Part shown: positions 20,168 to 28,456 of the stretch, piece after piece
How the letters are laid out: every line of letters begins with the position of its first letter
Numbering within the stretch: the first letter of the stretch is position 1
Origin: Kofleriaceae bacterium
GTDB taxonomy: Bacteria > Myxococcota_A > Polyangia > Haliangiales > Haliangiaceae
NCBI GenBank assembly: GCA_022842285.1
Contig: JALHPV010000006.1
Coordinates: 1 to 64,000 of the forward strand
Length of the DNA stretch: 64,000 nucleotides
Direction: 5' to 3'
The notes under the pieces: model-generated
What the model was told of the DNA's origin: nothing
Database searches by the model: none
The model's input: only the letters and a program-made list of their open reading frames with translations
Program-made: the position numbers and the translations under genes

Positions 20168-21081
20168 GCGCGTATACCGGAGTCACGAGCCTCGTGACGG
20201 GCGCGAACGGGTTCGTCGCGAGCTACCTCCTGCCGCGTCTGCGCGCGCTCGGGGCACGCGCCGTGGGCCTCGGGCGGCAACCGACGGGCCGCCTCGCGGA
20301 CATCGAGTACCACCAGTGCGATCTGCTGGACCCCGAGGCCGTGCGACGCGTCCTCGCCCAGGTGCGGCCGGCCTTCGTCTTCCATCTCGCCTCGCAAGCG
20401 TCCGTCGGCTCGTCGTGGGAGCGCGAGTGGGAGACGATCGAGACGAACGTGCGGACCACGTTCAACCTGTTCCGCGGAGCCGAGCTCGAGGCCCTGCCCA
20501 CGCGCGTCCTCCTGGTCTCGTCGGGCGAGGTGTACGGCGACCGCGACCAGCCGGCCGAGCCAGCGCTGGATCTGCGGCCGCTCAGCCCGTACGCGCTCTC
20601 GAAGGCGATGATGGAGAACCTCGCCCACAGCTATCGCAAGTCGACCGTGTCGTACGTGATCGCCCGGGCGTTCAACCACACCGGGCCGGGCCGTCCGACC
20701 CGCTACTTCGAGTCGAGCATCGCGCGGCAGCTCGCCGATGCGGTCCGCCGGGGAGAGACCCATGTCGACCTCACCGTCGGCAAGGTGGACAACATCCGCG
20801 ACTACTCCGACGTGCGCGACGTGGTCGACAAGTACCTCGAGCTGGCCCACGCGCCATCGGGTACGGTCGCGAACGTCTGCAGCGGCAAGGGGGTCGAGCT
20901 GCGGCGCGTGATCGAGCTGCTCGCCGAGATCGCGGGCGTGACCGTGACCCTCCAGGTCGACCCGACGCGGCTGCGCAAGAACGACATCCAGTCGCTCGTC
21001 GGTGTCGATGCGAGCGCCGGCCCCGCGCGGCCGCTCGTGGAGACGCTTTCGGACCTCTATTACTACGAGCGAGACCGATGA
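20164..21081 (+). CDS. rmd: GDP-4-keto-6-deoxy-D-mannose reductase-like SDR (GDP-D-rhamnose synthesis)
   Basis: 305 residues, GTG start overlapping the previous stop. SDR motifs: SLVTGANGFVASYL, FHLASQASVGSSW, VSSGEVYGD, catalytic SPYALSKAMME (Tyr, Lys), and the block ARAFNHTGPGRPTRYFESS, which is the characteristic RMD substrate-site segment. It would reduce the Gmd product at C4 to GDP-D-rhamnose. The alternatives are GDP-6-deoxy-D-talose synthase or another close SDR. Gmd is encoded on the other strand at 6990, and Fcl competes for the same intermediate. Confidence 0.82.
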   Translation: MSAYTGVTSLVTGANGFVASYLLPRLRALGARAVGLGRQPTGRLADIEYHQCDLLDPEAVRRVLAQVRPAFVFHLASQASVGSSWEREWETIETNVRTTFNLFRGAELEALPTRVLLVSSGEVYGDRDQPAEPALDLRPLSPYALSKAMMENLAHSYRKSTVSYVIARAFNHTGPGRPTRYFESSIARQLADAVRRGETHVDLTVGKVDNIRDYSDVRDVVDKYLELAHAPSGTVANVCSGKGVELRRVIELLAEIAGVTVTLQVDPTRLRKNDIQSLVGVDASAGPARPLVETLSDLYYYERDR

Positions 21082-22175
21082 CGAAGCTCCTCTACGACTC
21101 GCGGTTCGAGCCCACCGAACATGGACACGGCGGGAGCCACCGCACGCTCCAGATCGTCGACATCCTGCGGGCCGGTGGGTACGACCCCGTGATCATTCCC
21201 GACCTCAAGGCCGAGAAGCGGGATCGCCTCGTCGCCGGCGCGAAGGCCGCGGTGCGCGACGGTGCATTCACGCTGCGCCACGCCCGGCAGACGGGACGCA
21301 TCGCGAATGCGTACGGCCGCGAGGCGCTGCGCTACGACCGCACGCTCGCGGGCTACACCGGCGCCCCGCTCGTCGTGTGGGAGGCCACGCGGCATCGCAT
21401 CGTGCCCGCGCTCGCCGCCGCCCGGAACCTCCGCGTGCTCGCCGCGCCGCAGAACCTCGAGGCGATGATCGAGGACCAGGAGGATCGGGTCACCGGCGAG
21501 CGCCTCCCGACGAGCCTCGAGCGCGAGCTGGACGGGCTGCGGGCCGCCGCCGCGGTGGTCACGATCTCGCGCGAGGAGCAGTGGTTCCTCGCGATGCGTG
21601 GCATCGAGTCAGACTATCTCCCGACGTTCCCGGCCCCGGCCGTCGAGGCGGCGATGCGCCGCGTGCGCGAGCAACGGGCCGCCCGGACGCAGGACCGCCT
21701 GCTCGTCCTCGGCACGGCGCACAATCCGCCGACCCGTACCGGGACGATCGCTCAGCTGCGCATGCTGGCTCCGGTCCTCGAGCACCTGCAGCTGGACCTC
21801 GACGTCGCCGGCTTTGGCACCGAGACCTTGCGCGATGCGGTGCCGTCGCCGCGCCTGCACTATCACGGCTCGGTCAGCGCGGAGCATCTCGAGCGCCTGC
21901 TCGTCGGCGCCCGCGCGATCTTGATCCATCAGATCGCGGCCTCGGGCGCGCTGACCCGGATCCCCGAGATGCTCGTCGCGGGCGTCCCCGTCGTCGGGAA
22001 TGCGATCGCCTGCCGGAGTGCGTTCACGTACGTCGGCGTCTCCTGCTACGACAGCCCGGAGGATCTCACTGCCATGTTGCGCCAGCCGCTGCCCACGCCC
22101 CCGATTCCCGCGCCTCCCCGCGCGGCCGAGCAGCGGTTCCTCGCGACCGTCGCTCGCCTCGTGGCGACGTCATGA
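21078..22175 (+). CDS. GT-B-fold glycosyltransferase (GT4-like)
   Basis: 365 residues, ATG overlapping the previous stop. The N-terminus DSRFEPTEHGHGGSHRTLQ has the glycine-rich loop of GT-B enzymes. The C-terminal half has a typical donor domain: LLVLGTAHNPP, LDVAGFGTETL, YHGSVSAEHLERLLVGARA and IPEMLVAGVPVVGN, where the usual E-x7-E motif is partly degenerate. No membrane segments. It probably transfers one sugar in repeat-unit assembly; donor unknown. Confidence 0.8.
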   Translation: MTKLLYDSRFEPTEHGHGGSHRTLQIVDILRAGGYDPVIIPDLKAEKRDRLVAGAKAAVRDGAFTLRHARQTGRIANAYGREALRYDRTLAGYTGAPLVVWEATRHRIVPALAAARNLRVLAAPQNLEAMIEDQEDRVTGERLPTSLERELDGLRAAAAVVTISREEQWFLAMRGIESDYLPTFPAPAVEAAMRRVREQRAARTQDRLLVLGTAHNPPTRTGTIAQLRMLAPVLEHLQLDLDVAGFGTETLRDAVPSPRLHYHGSVSAEHLERLLVGARAILIHQIAASGALTRIPEMLVAGVPVVGNAIACRSAFTYVGVSCYDSPEDLTAMLRQPLPTPPIPAPPRAAEQRFLATVARLVATS

Positions 22176-22915
22176 TCCTGCGCCGCGTGAAGCGTCCGCT
22201 GAAGCGCCTCTTGCGCTCCGCCGGCATCGAGGTCCGTCGCACGGGCAGCGTCCATCGCGCCACGGCCGTGGGCGACATGCGCGCGCTCCTCGAGCAGCTC
22301 CGCGGCCAGGGCTTCGCGCCCACGCAGATCCTCGACGTCGGTGGTCACCGCGGCACCTGGAGCCAGCTCGCGCTGGAGGTCTTTGCCGGCGCCCGGAGCT
22401 TCTTGATCGAGCCCCAGCTCGAGCACGAGCCCGCGCTGCAGGCGTTCTGCGCGGCGCACCCGGGGTCGACCTATCGCCTCGCCGGCGCCGGCGCGACGCC
22501 GGGGGAGCTCACGCTGAACCTCTGGGATGACCTCGCCGGGACCTCGTTCCTGTCGCCGCGCGAAGGCGCGAAGACCCGGACCGTGCCCGTGCTGACCGTC
22601 GACACGTTGATCGCCGAGGGCCTCACGCCCCCGCAGCTCGTGAAGATCGACGTGCAAGGCTTCGAGCTCGAGGTGCTACGCGGAGCGACCAAGCTCTTCG
22701 GCGCCACCGAGGCGTTCGTCGTCGAGACCTCGCTGTACGAGTTCATGCCCGGCATGCCGCTGTTCCACGAGGTCGTCGCGTTCTTCGCCGCGCGCGACTA
22801 CGTGCCTTACGACTTTCCGGGCTTCCTGCGCCGTCCGTCCGACGGAGCGCTGGGCCAGCTCGACGTCTGCTTCGTGCCCGCGAAGGGTCGGTTCCGTCGC
22901 TCTAGCGCGTGGTGA
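22172..22915 (+). CDS. FkbM-family SAM-dependent methyltransferase
   Basis: 247 residues, ATG overlapping the previous stop. FkbM hallmarks: ILDVGGHRGTWSQLAL (SAM loop), FLIEPQ (acidic residue after strand 2) and VKIDVQGFELEVLRGA, followed by AFVVETSLYEF. These enzymes O-methylate sugars in glycans and antibiotics. Last gene of the plus-strand run; its 3' end overlaps by 14 bases the 3' end of the minus-strand gene at 22902, so the two big transcripts converge with no spacer. Candidate for adding a terminal methyl cap. Confidence 0.9.
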   Translation: MILRRVKRPLKRLLRSAGIEVRRTGSVHRATAVGDMRALLEQLRGQGFAPTQILDVGGHRGTWSQLALEVFAGARSFLIEPQLEHEPALQAFCAAHPGSTYRLAGAGATPGELTLNLWDDLAGTSFLSPREGAKTRTVPVLTVDTLIAEGLTPPQLVKIDVQGFELEVLRGATKLFGATEAFVVETSLYEFMPGMPLFHEVVAFFAARDYVPYDFPGFLRRPSDGALGQLDVCFVPAKGRFRRSSAW

Positions 22916-23942
22916 GCTTCTTCAGCCGCCGCCGCGCGCTGTAGTACGGCGTCGCGAGCGCCACCGAGACCGCGTTCGCGAGCTTCACGCGCGTGGAGCG
23001 CGGGCCGTGCAGCGGGCAGTACTCGACGAAGAGGTGGCGCGTCCATAGATCGCAGCACCGCCCCGTGGAAGGCCCCGGCGCGCTCGATCTACCCGGCTCG
23101 GCTGACCGCGCCCGTTCGGCCGCGTTCGATCCACCCGCCTCGCCCTCCGGCTCGGCTGACCGCGCCCGTTCGGCCGCGTTCGATCCACCCGCCTCGCCCT
23201 CCGGCTCGGCTGACCGCGCCCGTTCGGCCGCGTTCGGCAGGGCACGCACGAGCTCCGACCAGCGCCGGTAGAACGCGGGCTTGTCCTGCCGGTAGGCGTG
23301 CAGGACCGCGGCCGGCCCCTGCAGCTCGCGCTCGATCCCCGCGAGCGTGCCGAACTGGATGAGCTTCGTATCGACCGCGCGCGCGCCCTGCGTGACATGC
23401 GCACCGGGGGCGATGTCGAACGTGCCGCGCTTCAGGGGGGCCGGAATCTCGCGGGCGTAGCGCTTCGCGTAGCAGGACCCGCCGTTCACGTGGCCCGCGA
23501 TCAACGCGCGCGACGTGGGGATGAACGTGCGCGGCCGCACCATGCCGAGCACGAGCGCGTTCGGCTGGCCTCGCCAGGCGCGATCCAGCTCGGCGAGCCA
23601 GGTCGCGCGGGTCGGCACCATGTCGGCCTCGAACCACAGCGCGAACCCACCGTCGTGCTCGTCGGTGGCGGCGACGTGCTCCATGATCTCCCAGAACATG
23701 GCCGTCGGGCGGGCGGGATAACCCGTCACCTGAGTCTGGCAGCGGTAGGTCCGCGTCGGCATCACCTTCGCGAAGGCGGCCTGCAGCTCGTCCGACGCCT
23801 CGATGCCCGTCGTCACCGAGCACAGGAGCGCGGTCACGGTGAAGCCCGTCGGGCGGGGCCATCCCGCGAGCACCTCGGCGAGCACCTGGTAGCGCAGGAT
23901 CTCCTCGGCGGAGAAGTAGCTGATGACGAGGAGGTGATTCAC
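22902..23942 (-). CDS. Putative GT-A-like glycosyltransferase with internal 18-residue repeats
   Basis: 346 residues from a GTG that overlaps the stop of the upstream fused nucleotidyltransferase gene (GTGA). I recognise no family. The N-terminal 250 residues look like a GT-A fold: VNHLLVISYFS start, ALWFEADMVPT (an acidic metal-site-like motif), VLGMVRPRTF and GGSCYAKRYA. Residues about 235-285 hold 2.6 copies of an 18-residue Ala/Glu/Arg-rich unit (AAERARSAEPEGEAGG) that looks like an inserted linker. A Cys/His-containing tail follows (RCCDLWTRHLFVEYCPLHG). Last gene of the minus-strand glycan run. Confidence 0.65.
   Translation of the reverse strand: MNHLLVISYFSAEEILRYQVLAEVLAGWPRPTGFTVTALLCSVTTGIEASDELQAAFAKVMPTRTYRCQTQVTGYPARPTAMFWEIMEHVAATDEHDGGFALWFEADMVPTRATWLAELDRAWRGQPNALVLGMVRPRTFIPTSRALIAGHVNGGSCYAKRYAREIPAPLKRGTFDIAPGAHVTQGARAVDTKLIQFGTLAGIERELQGPAAVLHAYRQDKPAFYRRWSELVRALPNAAERARSAEPEGEAGGSNAAERARSAEPEGEAGGSNAAERARSAEPGRSSAPGPSTGRCCDLWTRHLFVEYCPLHGPRSTRVKLANAVSVALATPYYSARRRLKKLTTR
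23095..23236 (-). repeat. In-frame 54-bp tandem repeat, 2.6 copies
   Basis: Units at 23095-23148, 23149-23202 and 23203-23236 (partial). As far as I can read, the units are identical, and 54 bases equals 18 codons, so the frame is kept. It encodes the Ala/Glu/Arg-rich repeats of the glycosyltransferase-like protein. Perfect identity at the DNA level suggests recent expansion or variable copy number. Confidence 0.95.
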
Positions 23943-25594
23943 GACGCGAAGTACTCGTCGAGGAGCTGGAGCGCGCGCACGTACATCGCGAGCTGCCGCT
24001 GAGGTTTGTCGTAATGCAACGCGGGCATGCTCGCGAAGAGCAGAGCCGAGATGAGCTGGATCTCGCGGCGGTCGTAGCGCGGGAAGAAGACCTTGGCGAA
24101 CCGCGCCTCGATCTCGTGGTGCGCGGCCGTCTCGCGAAACGAGAGCTGCACCGAGGTGCCGTCGATCGACACGCGGAACAGGTCGTTGACGATGAAGTCG
24201 TAGAGGCCGTGCACCGAGTGCCACAGCTTCGCGACGTCGTAGCGCGGATCGCCGTAGATCCCGACGGCGCCGAAGCTGCCGCGCGGATCGATCAGCTTGC
24301 AGATGCGCGAGCGCAGGTCGTAGAGGATGTTCGAGAGACAGAGGTCGCCGTGGACGATGGCGCCCTTGGCCGAGTCCTGGAGGCGGACGACCTCCATCTC
24401 GATGCGCGGCCACAGCGACGGCAGGTTCGCCATCGCCTTGCCGTTAACCGTGACCTCGCCCTCGTAGGCGAGGAGCTGCGCGAGCTCCTCGCTGCACGGG
24501 AAGCCCGTCAGGCGGCGCCGCGTCTTGTCGAGATACATGTCCCGGATGGCGCCCGTCGGGACGGGCCGGGCATGCGCCCCGAAGCGCTCGCTGACGATGA
24601 CCTCGAGGTGGGCGAACACGCGCTGCCAGACGCCCGGATCGACGTTCTCGAAGAGGAACACCTCCGACAGCGTCGGGTAGCCGTAGTACTCGAGCTCGAC
24701 CCACGGGTCGCCGTACTCCATCGAGTAGGCGAGCACGCGCGGGAAGAACACCGCGAGGTCCGGCGGGAGGAGGCGGAGGTAGTTCACCTCGTTGATGAAC
24801 TTCTCCGCGTCGCGACTGCGCTTGGTGAGCGTACCGACGACGGGATCGATCGAGACCGAGTTGAAGGCCCGCGCCTGCAGGAGGGCCTGGTGAGAGCTCG
24901 CTTGCATGTCCGCGTTGCCACAGTCGAGCCAGGACCCGGCGCGACGCACCACGATGGGCGTCGCCGTGTTGACGCGCTCGAGGATGCCGGCGAGCTCGGC
25001 CCGCGTGCCATTCGCGGCGGCGGTCTCGACGTTGGCGTGCGCGGCGCGACGCAGATCGTCGGCGCTCGAGAAGTAGTACACGCCGATGAGGGCATCGAGC
25101 GTCCCGGTGAGGCCCGGCTGCTTGTCCCGAAGCTGCTCGAGCGTCCCGCCCTTGTTCGTGTAGGCGATGCACCACCGGTGCGAGTCGTCGACGGGATGCG
25201 TGAGCACGACCGGGTCCCGCCCGAGGACGGTGTCCTCGCCGAGCGAGAAGTGCGTATCGCCGAGGACCACGAGCGCGCGCGGCGTCTGCACGGTGTCGGC
25301 GAGCTCCATGATGGTCTGGCCCACGCCGCCGGTGACCGCGGGCTGGATGAACCGGATCTCGCAGTCCTCGCCGAACGCGAGATCGACGAAGTCTTCGACG
25401 AACATGCCGCGCCGGGCGACCGCGATCACGAAGCGCCGCGCCCCCAGCGACCGCAGGTACGAGATGGTCCAGTGGATCACCGGCCGTCCGCCGACCGGGA
25501 TCATCGCCGGGCACGTGATGTTCGACAGCGCGAGGAGGCCTTCGGGGACGCGCCCCGCGGCCGGCACGAGCACGGTGACGTCGTCGAGGTTCAT
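23939..25594 (-). CDS. Fusion of a sugar nucleotidyltransferase-like domain and an APH/choline-kinase-like domain
   Basis: 551 residues, ATG overlapping the upstream stop (ATGA). Residues 1-240 resemble an NDP-sugar pyrophosphorylase (MNLDDVTVLVPAAGR; IPVGGRPVIHWTISYL; VVLGDTHFS; GSWLDCGN), but the usual GxGTR loop reads GRVPEG and the PK lysine is replaced (CPAMIPV). Residues 270-551 resemble an aminoglycoside/choline-kinase fold: IVHGDLCLSNIL (catalytic Asp) and KLIDPRGSFG (metal site). It may phosphorylate a small molecule or sugar and activate it, as LicA plus LicC do separately for phosphocholine; the substrate is unknown. A canonical nucleotidyltransferase is encoded directly upstream. 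Confidence 0.82.
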   Translation of the reverse strand: MNLDDVTVLVPAAGRVPEGLLALSNITCPAMIPVGGRPVIHWTISYLRSLGARRFVIAVARRGMFVEDFVDLAFGEDCEIRFIQPAVTGGVGQTIMELADTVQTPRALVVLGDTHFSLGEDTVLGRDPVVLTHPVDDSHRWCIAYTNKGGTLEQLRDKQPGLTGTLDALIGVYYFSSADDLRRAAHANVETAAANGTRAELAGILERVNTATPIVVRRAGSWLDCGNADMQASSHQALLQARAFNSVSIDPVVGTLTKRSRDAEKFINEVNYLRLLPPDLAVFFPRVLAYSMEYGDPWVELEYYGYPTLSEVFLFENVDPGVWQRVFAHLEVIVSERFGAHARPVPTGAIRDMYLDKTRRRLTGFPCSEELAQLLAYEGEVTVNGKAMANLPSLWPRIEMEVVRLQDSAKGAIVHGDLCLSNILYDLRSRICKLIDPRGSFGAVGIYGDPRYDVAKLWHSVHGLYDFIVNDLFRVSIDGTSVQLSFRETAAHHEIEARFAKVFFPRYDRREIQLISALLFASMPALHYDKPQRQLAMYVRALQLLDEYFAS

Positions 25595-26313
25595 CGAGGA
25601 TACCGGGCCTCGAAGTCGGCGAGATCCTCGGGCGTGCCGAGCACCCAGACCTCCTCGGCGACATCGAGGCGGATCTCGAGGCCGGCGGCGATCAGCCGGT
25701 TGTAGACGGGCGCGACGTAGAACTCGTTCTTCTCGCGCTCGTTGGCGTCGATCATGGCCTGCGCGTGCTTCACGAAGTCCCGCCCGCGCGTGAAGTGGTA
25801 GAGGCCCGTCGTGGCCCAGTCGGAGATGCGGCGCTTCTCGGCGGTCTCCACGACGCGACCGTGCTCGTCGGTGCGCGCGAAGCTCCACTTGTCGCCCGGC
25901 GCCTGGAACACGGAGAGGAGCCCGGCGACGCTCGGCGGCAGCGTTGGCAGCCGCTCGGCCAGCAGCGTCCGGCAGTAGGTGTCGGCGTTGTAGATGATGA
26001 GCGGGTCGCCGCTATCGATCCACGCCCTCGCCTCGAGCACGGTGCACGCTTGCCCCTCGGTCACCTTGTCGAGCGGAACGATGACCGGATCGAACGCGGC
26101 ATAGCGCTCGCGGATGTCGGCCTCGAGCGCGCGGTCCGCGAGGTGCTCGGCGAGGCAGATGAAGATCACGCGGTGCGCGAGCGACAGCGGCAAGCTGTCC
26201 ATGGCCCAGGCGTACATGGGCTTGCCGCGCACATCGATCAGCGGCTTGGGGGCCGTGAAGCCGACCTCGGCGAACCGGCTGCCGCGGCCGGCCATGGGCA
26301 TGACGATATTCAC
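25591..26313 (-). CDS. Sugar-1-phosphate nucleotidyltransferase
   Basis: 240 residues starting at GTG (VNIVMPMAGRGSRF). Signature intact: MAGRGSRFAE and APKPLIDVRGKPM (catalytic Lys), then YNADTYC as the metal-binding Asp. It resembles short HddC-like or dTDP-glucose-pyrophosphorylase-like enzymes. It would make an NDP-sugar from an NTP and a sugar-1-phosphate. Its stop overlaps the start of the fused kinase/nucleotidyltransferase, so the two probably work in one pathway, perhaps with the kinase domain supplying the phosphorylated substrate. Confidence 0.88.
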   Translation of the reverse strand: MNIVMPMAGRGSRFAEVGFTAPKPLIDVRGKPMYAWAMDSLPLSLAHRVIFICLAEHLADRALEADIRERYAAFDPVIVPLDKVTEGQACTVLEARAWIDSGDPLIIYNADTYCRTLLAERLPTLPPSVAGLLSVFQAPGDKWSFARTDEHGRVVETAEKRRISDWATTGLYHFTRGRDFVKHAQAMIDANEREKNEFYVAPVYNRLIAAGLEIRLDVAEEVWVLGTPEDLADFEARYPR

Positions 26314-26321
26314 GTCGGGAT

Positions 26322-27389
26322 CTAGGTACCCCGAACCACCGTCGAAATCACGCGCTCGTACTCCGCAACGACGTGCGCCGAGCCATAGCGGGCCTGGCAG
26401 TCCGCGCGGATGCGGGCGGGGTCGTACGTGTCAGCGAGCGAGGCGAGGATCGCGGTCGCCATCGCCGCCGGGGTGACGCTCGTCGCGAGGCGTCCATTCT
26501 CGCCGGGCCGCACCATCTCGGCGCTCGCTCCCGGGCAATCGGTGAGGACGATCGGGGTGCCCACGGCGAGGGCCTCGAGGGCGGCATTCGAGAACCCCTC
26601 GTAGCGGGACGCGAGCACGAAGCGGTCCGCCCCCCGGACATATGGCAGCGGACTCGCCACCTGCCCCGCGAAGGTCACGGGCAGCCCGCGCGCCTGCGCC
26701 TCGAGGGCCGCGCGATCGGGGCCGTCGCCGAGCACCGTCAGGTGGACCCCGGGGTACGTCGCGCGGACCTGCGCGAGGGCGGGCAGGAGGATGTCGAAGC
26801 CCTTCTGCGGCATCAGGCGACCGACGCTGACGAGCGCGGGCGTCCCCGCGATCGGCGTGGGCGTGATCTCGCCGAGCTCGATGGGATTGGGGATGACGTG
26901 GAGGTGGTCGCTGCGCCCGAGGAGCTGCGTCAGGTCTCGCCGCATCGCCTCGCTCTGGCAGATCACCGCATCGGCGTGGCGCAGCGCCAGGAGCAGGAGT
27001 TGCTTCGCCGCGCGGTGCTTCACGAGCGACTGTCCGACGAGCTGATCGAAGTCGGCGCTGACGTCGTTGGCTTGCCGCAGGATCAGCTTGGTCCGGCGCG
27101 GCAGGGCCCACTTCGCGAGGCCGAGGGCGAGGATCATCCGCTGCGTCGCCAGCACGGCATCCGGCGACCGTCGTCGCAGCGCGCGCACCGCCGGGACCGT
27201 CGGATAGCGACCCGCGACGAGCTCGATCGGAACGTCGGCCGGGATCCGATCGAACTCGCGCCCTCCCCGCTTGGTCATCAGGAGCGACGGGGCGAACCGC
27301 GCCCGATCGAGCCTCGTCACCACCTCGGCGATCACGCGGTCCGGACCGCCGCGATCGAGCTCGGGGATCGCGAAGGCGATCGCGATCAC
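26322..27389 (-). CDS. Family 4 glycosyltransferase
   Basis: 355 residues taking the GTG at 27389, which overlaps the upstream stop (GTGA); an ATG 24 bases further up is possible but would extend the overlap. GT-B enzyme: N-terminal IAFAIPELDRGGPDRVIAE (glycine loop), C-terminal VSVGRLMPQKGFDILLPAL, LTVLGDGPDRAALE, and the donor motif SRYEGFSNAALEALAVGTPIV (E-x7-E). It is retaining and cytoplasmic, acting on the lipid-linked oligosaccharide. Donor unknown. Confidence 0.92.
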   Translation of the reverse strand: MIAIAFAIPELDRGGPDRVIAEVVTRLDRARFAPSLLMTKRGGREFDRIPADVPIELVAGRYPTVPAVRALRRRSPDAVLATQRMILALGLAKWALPRRTKLILRQANDVSADFDQLVGQSLVKHRAAKQLLLLALRHADAVICQSEAMRRDLTQLLGRSDHLHVIPNPIELGEITPTPIAGTPALVSVGRLMPQKGFDILLPALAQVRATYPGVHLTVLGDGPDRAALEAQARGLPVTFAGQVASPLPYVRGADRFVLASRYEGFSNAALEALAVGTPIVLTDCPGASAEMVRPGENGRLATSVTPAAMATAILASLADTYDPARIRADCQARYGSAHVVAEYERVISTVVRGT

Positions 27390-28456
27390 GTCCGGCTCTG
27401 CTGCTGCTTCCACCGCTCCTCGGCGCGCGCGCGCACGAGCCGAGCCACCGTCGTGCCGACCGGGCCGAGGCCGAGCAGCGCGCGGAGGATCCAGACCTTC
27501 GCGTTGCCCCGCACGAGGTCCGGATAGGCCGCCCGCGCGAAGTGAATCGCCCGGCGCGCTGTCATGCGCTTGCCCTCGGCGAGAGCCACGAGCCCGCGCA
27601 GCGCGATGTCCTGCTCGACGAAGGCACGCGCGAGATCATCCCGCGTCAGCCCGGCTGACTTCAGCACCTCGTCGGGAAGGTTGAACGTGGCCGTGTACTG
27701 GTCCGTCAGGTGCTTCAATGCGCCCGAGCGCTGCTCCTGCGCGAGCTGCCCCGCCGCATGCACGCGGTAGTCGAACAGCTCGTGGTCGATCGCGTAGGCC
27801 GTCTCCGCCTGCGCGAGCAGCTTCCACAGGAACCACTTGTCGGGGTTCATCAGGCGTCCGCCTGCGTAGCCCCCGACGGCATCGTGGAGCGCGCGCGGGT
27901 AACACGTCGTCGCGAAGGGGAGCGGTGAACGCAAGAGCTCGAGCGAGCGTCGCAGCAGCTCCTTCGCGGGCAGCGCGCGCACCGGGTGCCCCACCGCGCG
28001 GCTCAGCGCGGCGTCGACCGGCGCATCGCGCCACAGCTTGCTGTCGGGCACCACCGTCCCGGTCTGCCGGCCGTCGCCGTCGATGATCGTGGACGCGGAG
28101 CCCCACACCGCGCGCTCCGCCTTCGCGCCGAGTGCAGCCTCGAGCTTGGCGTACACGGCGAGCGCACCCGGCCGCATGCGGTCGTCCGACGAGAGCAGCA
28201 GCATCCGGGTGCCGCGTGCGAGGGCAGCCACGCGCTCGAGGTTCGCGGCGAAGCCGACGTTGCACGGGTTCACCTCGACGCGAACGCGTGGATCGCCCGA
28301 CTGCTTCGCCACCGCAACCGAGTCATCGGTGCTCGCGTTGTCGACGACGACGATCTCGACGTCCGGCCCGGCCTGCGTGCGGACGCTCTCGATCGTCTCG
28401 CCGAGGTAGCGCGCGTAGTTGAAGTTCGGGATCAGGACGGACAGCGATGGGGTCAT
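27386..28456 (-). CDS. Family 2 glycosyltransferase with long C-terminal extension
   Basis: 356 residues, ATG overlapping the upstream stop (ATGA). GT2 motifs: SVLIPNFNYARYLGETIESV, IVVVDNASTDDS and LLLSSDDRMRPG (metal site). The C-terminal 130 residues are helical and basic (VRARAEERWKQQQ) and may bind the membrane surface. Both ends are coupled to neighbours by 4-base overlaps. Adds one residue to the repeat unit; specificity not readable. Confidence 0.9.
   Translation of the reverse strand: MTPSLSVLIPNFNYARYLGETIESVRTQAGPDVEIVVVDNASTDDSVAVAKQSGDPRVRVEVNPCNVGFAANLERVAALARGTRMLLLSSDDRMRPGALAVYAKLEAALGAKAERAVWGSASTIIDGDGRQTGTVVPDSKLWRDAPVDAALSRAVGHPVRALPAKELLRRSLELLRSPLPFATTCYPRALHDAVGGYAGGRLMNPDKWFLWKLLAQAETAYAIDHELFDYRVHAAGQLAQEQRSGALKHLTDQYTATFNLPDEVLKSAGLTRDDLARAFVEQDIALRGLVALAEGKRMTARRAIHFARAAYPDLVRGNAKVWILRALLGLGPVGTTVARLVRARAEERWKQQQSRT

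Noticed and set aside
23095-23236. CRISPR-like or non-coding repeat
   Set aside because: Direct tandem with no spacers and a multiple of three, in frame inside a coding sequence.
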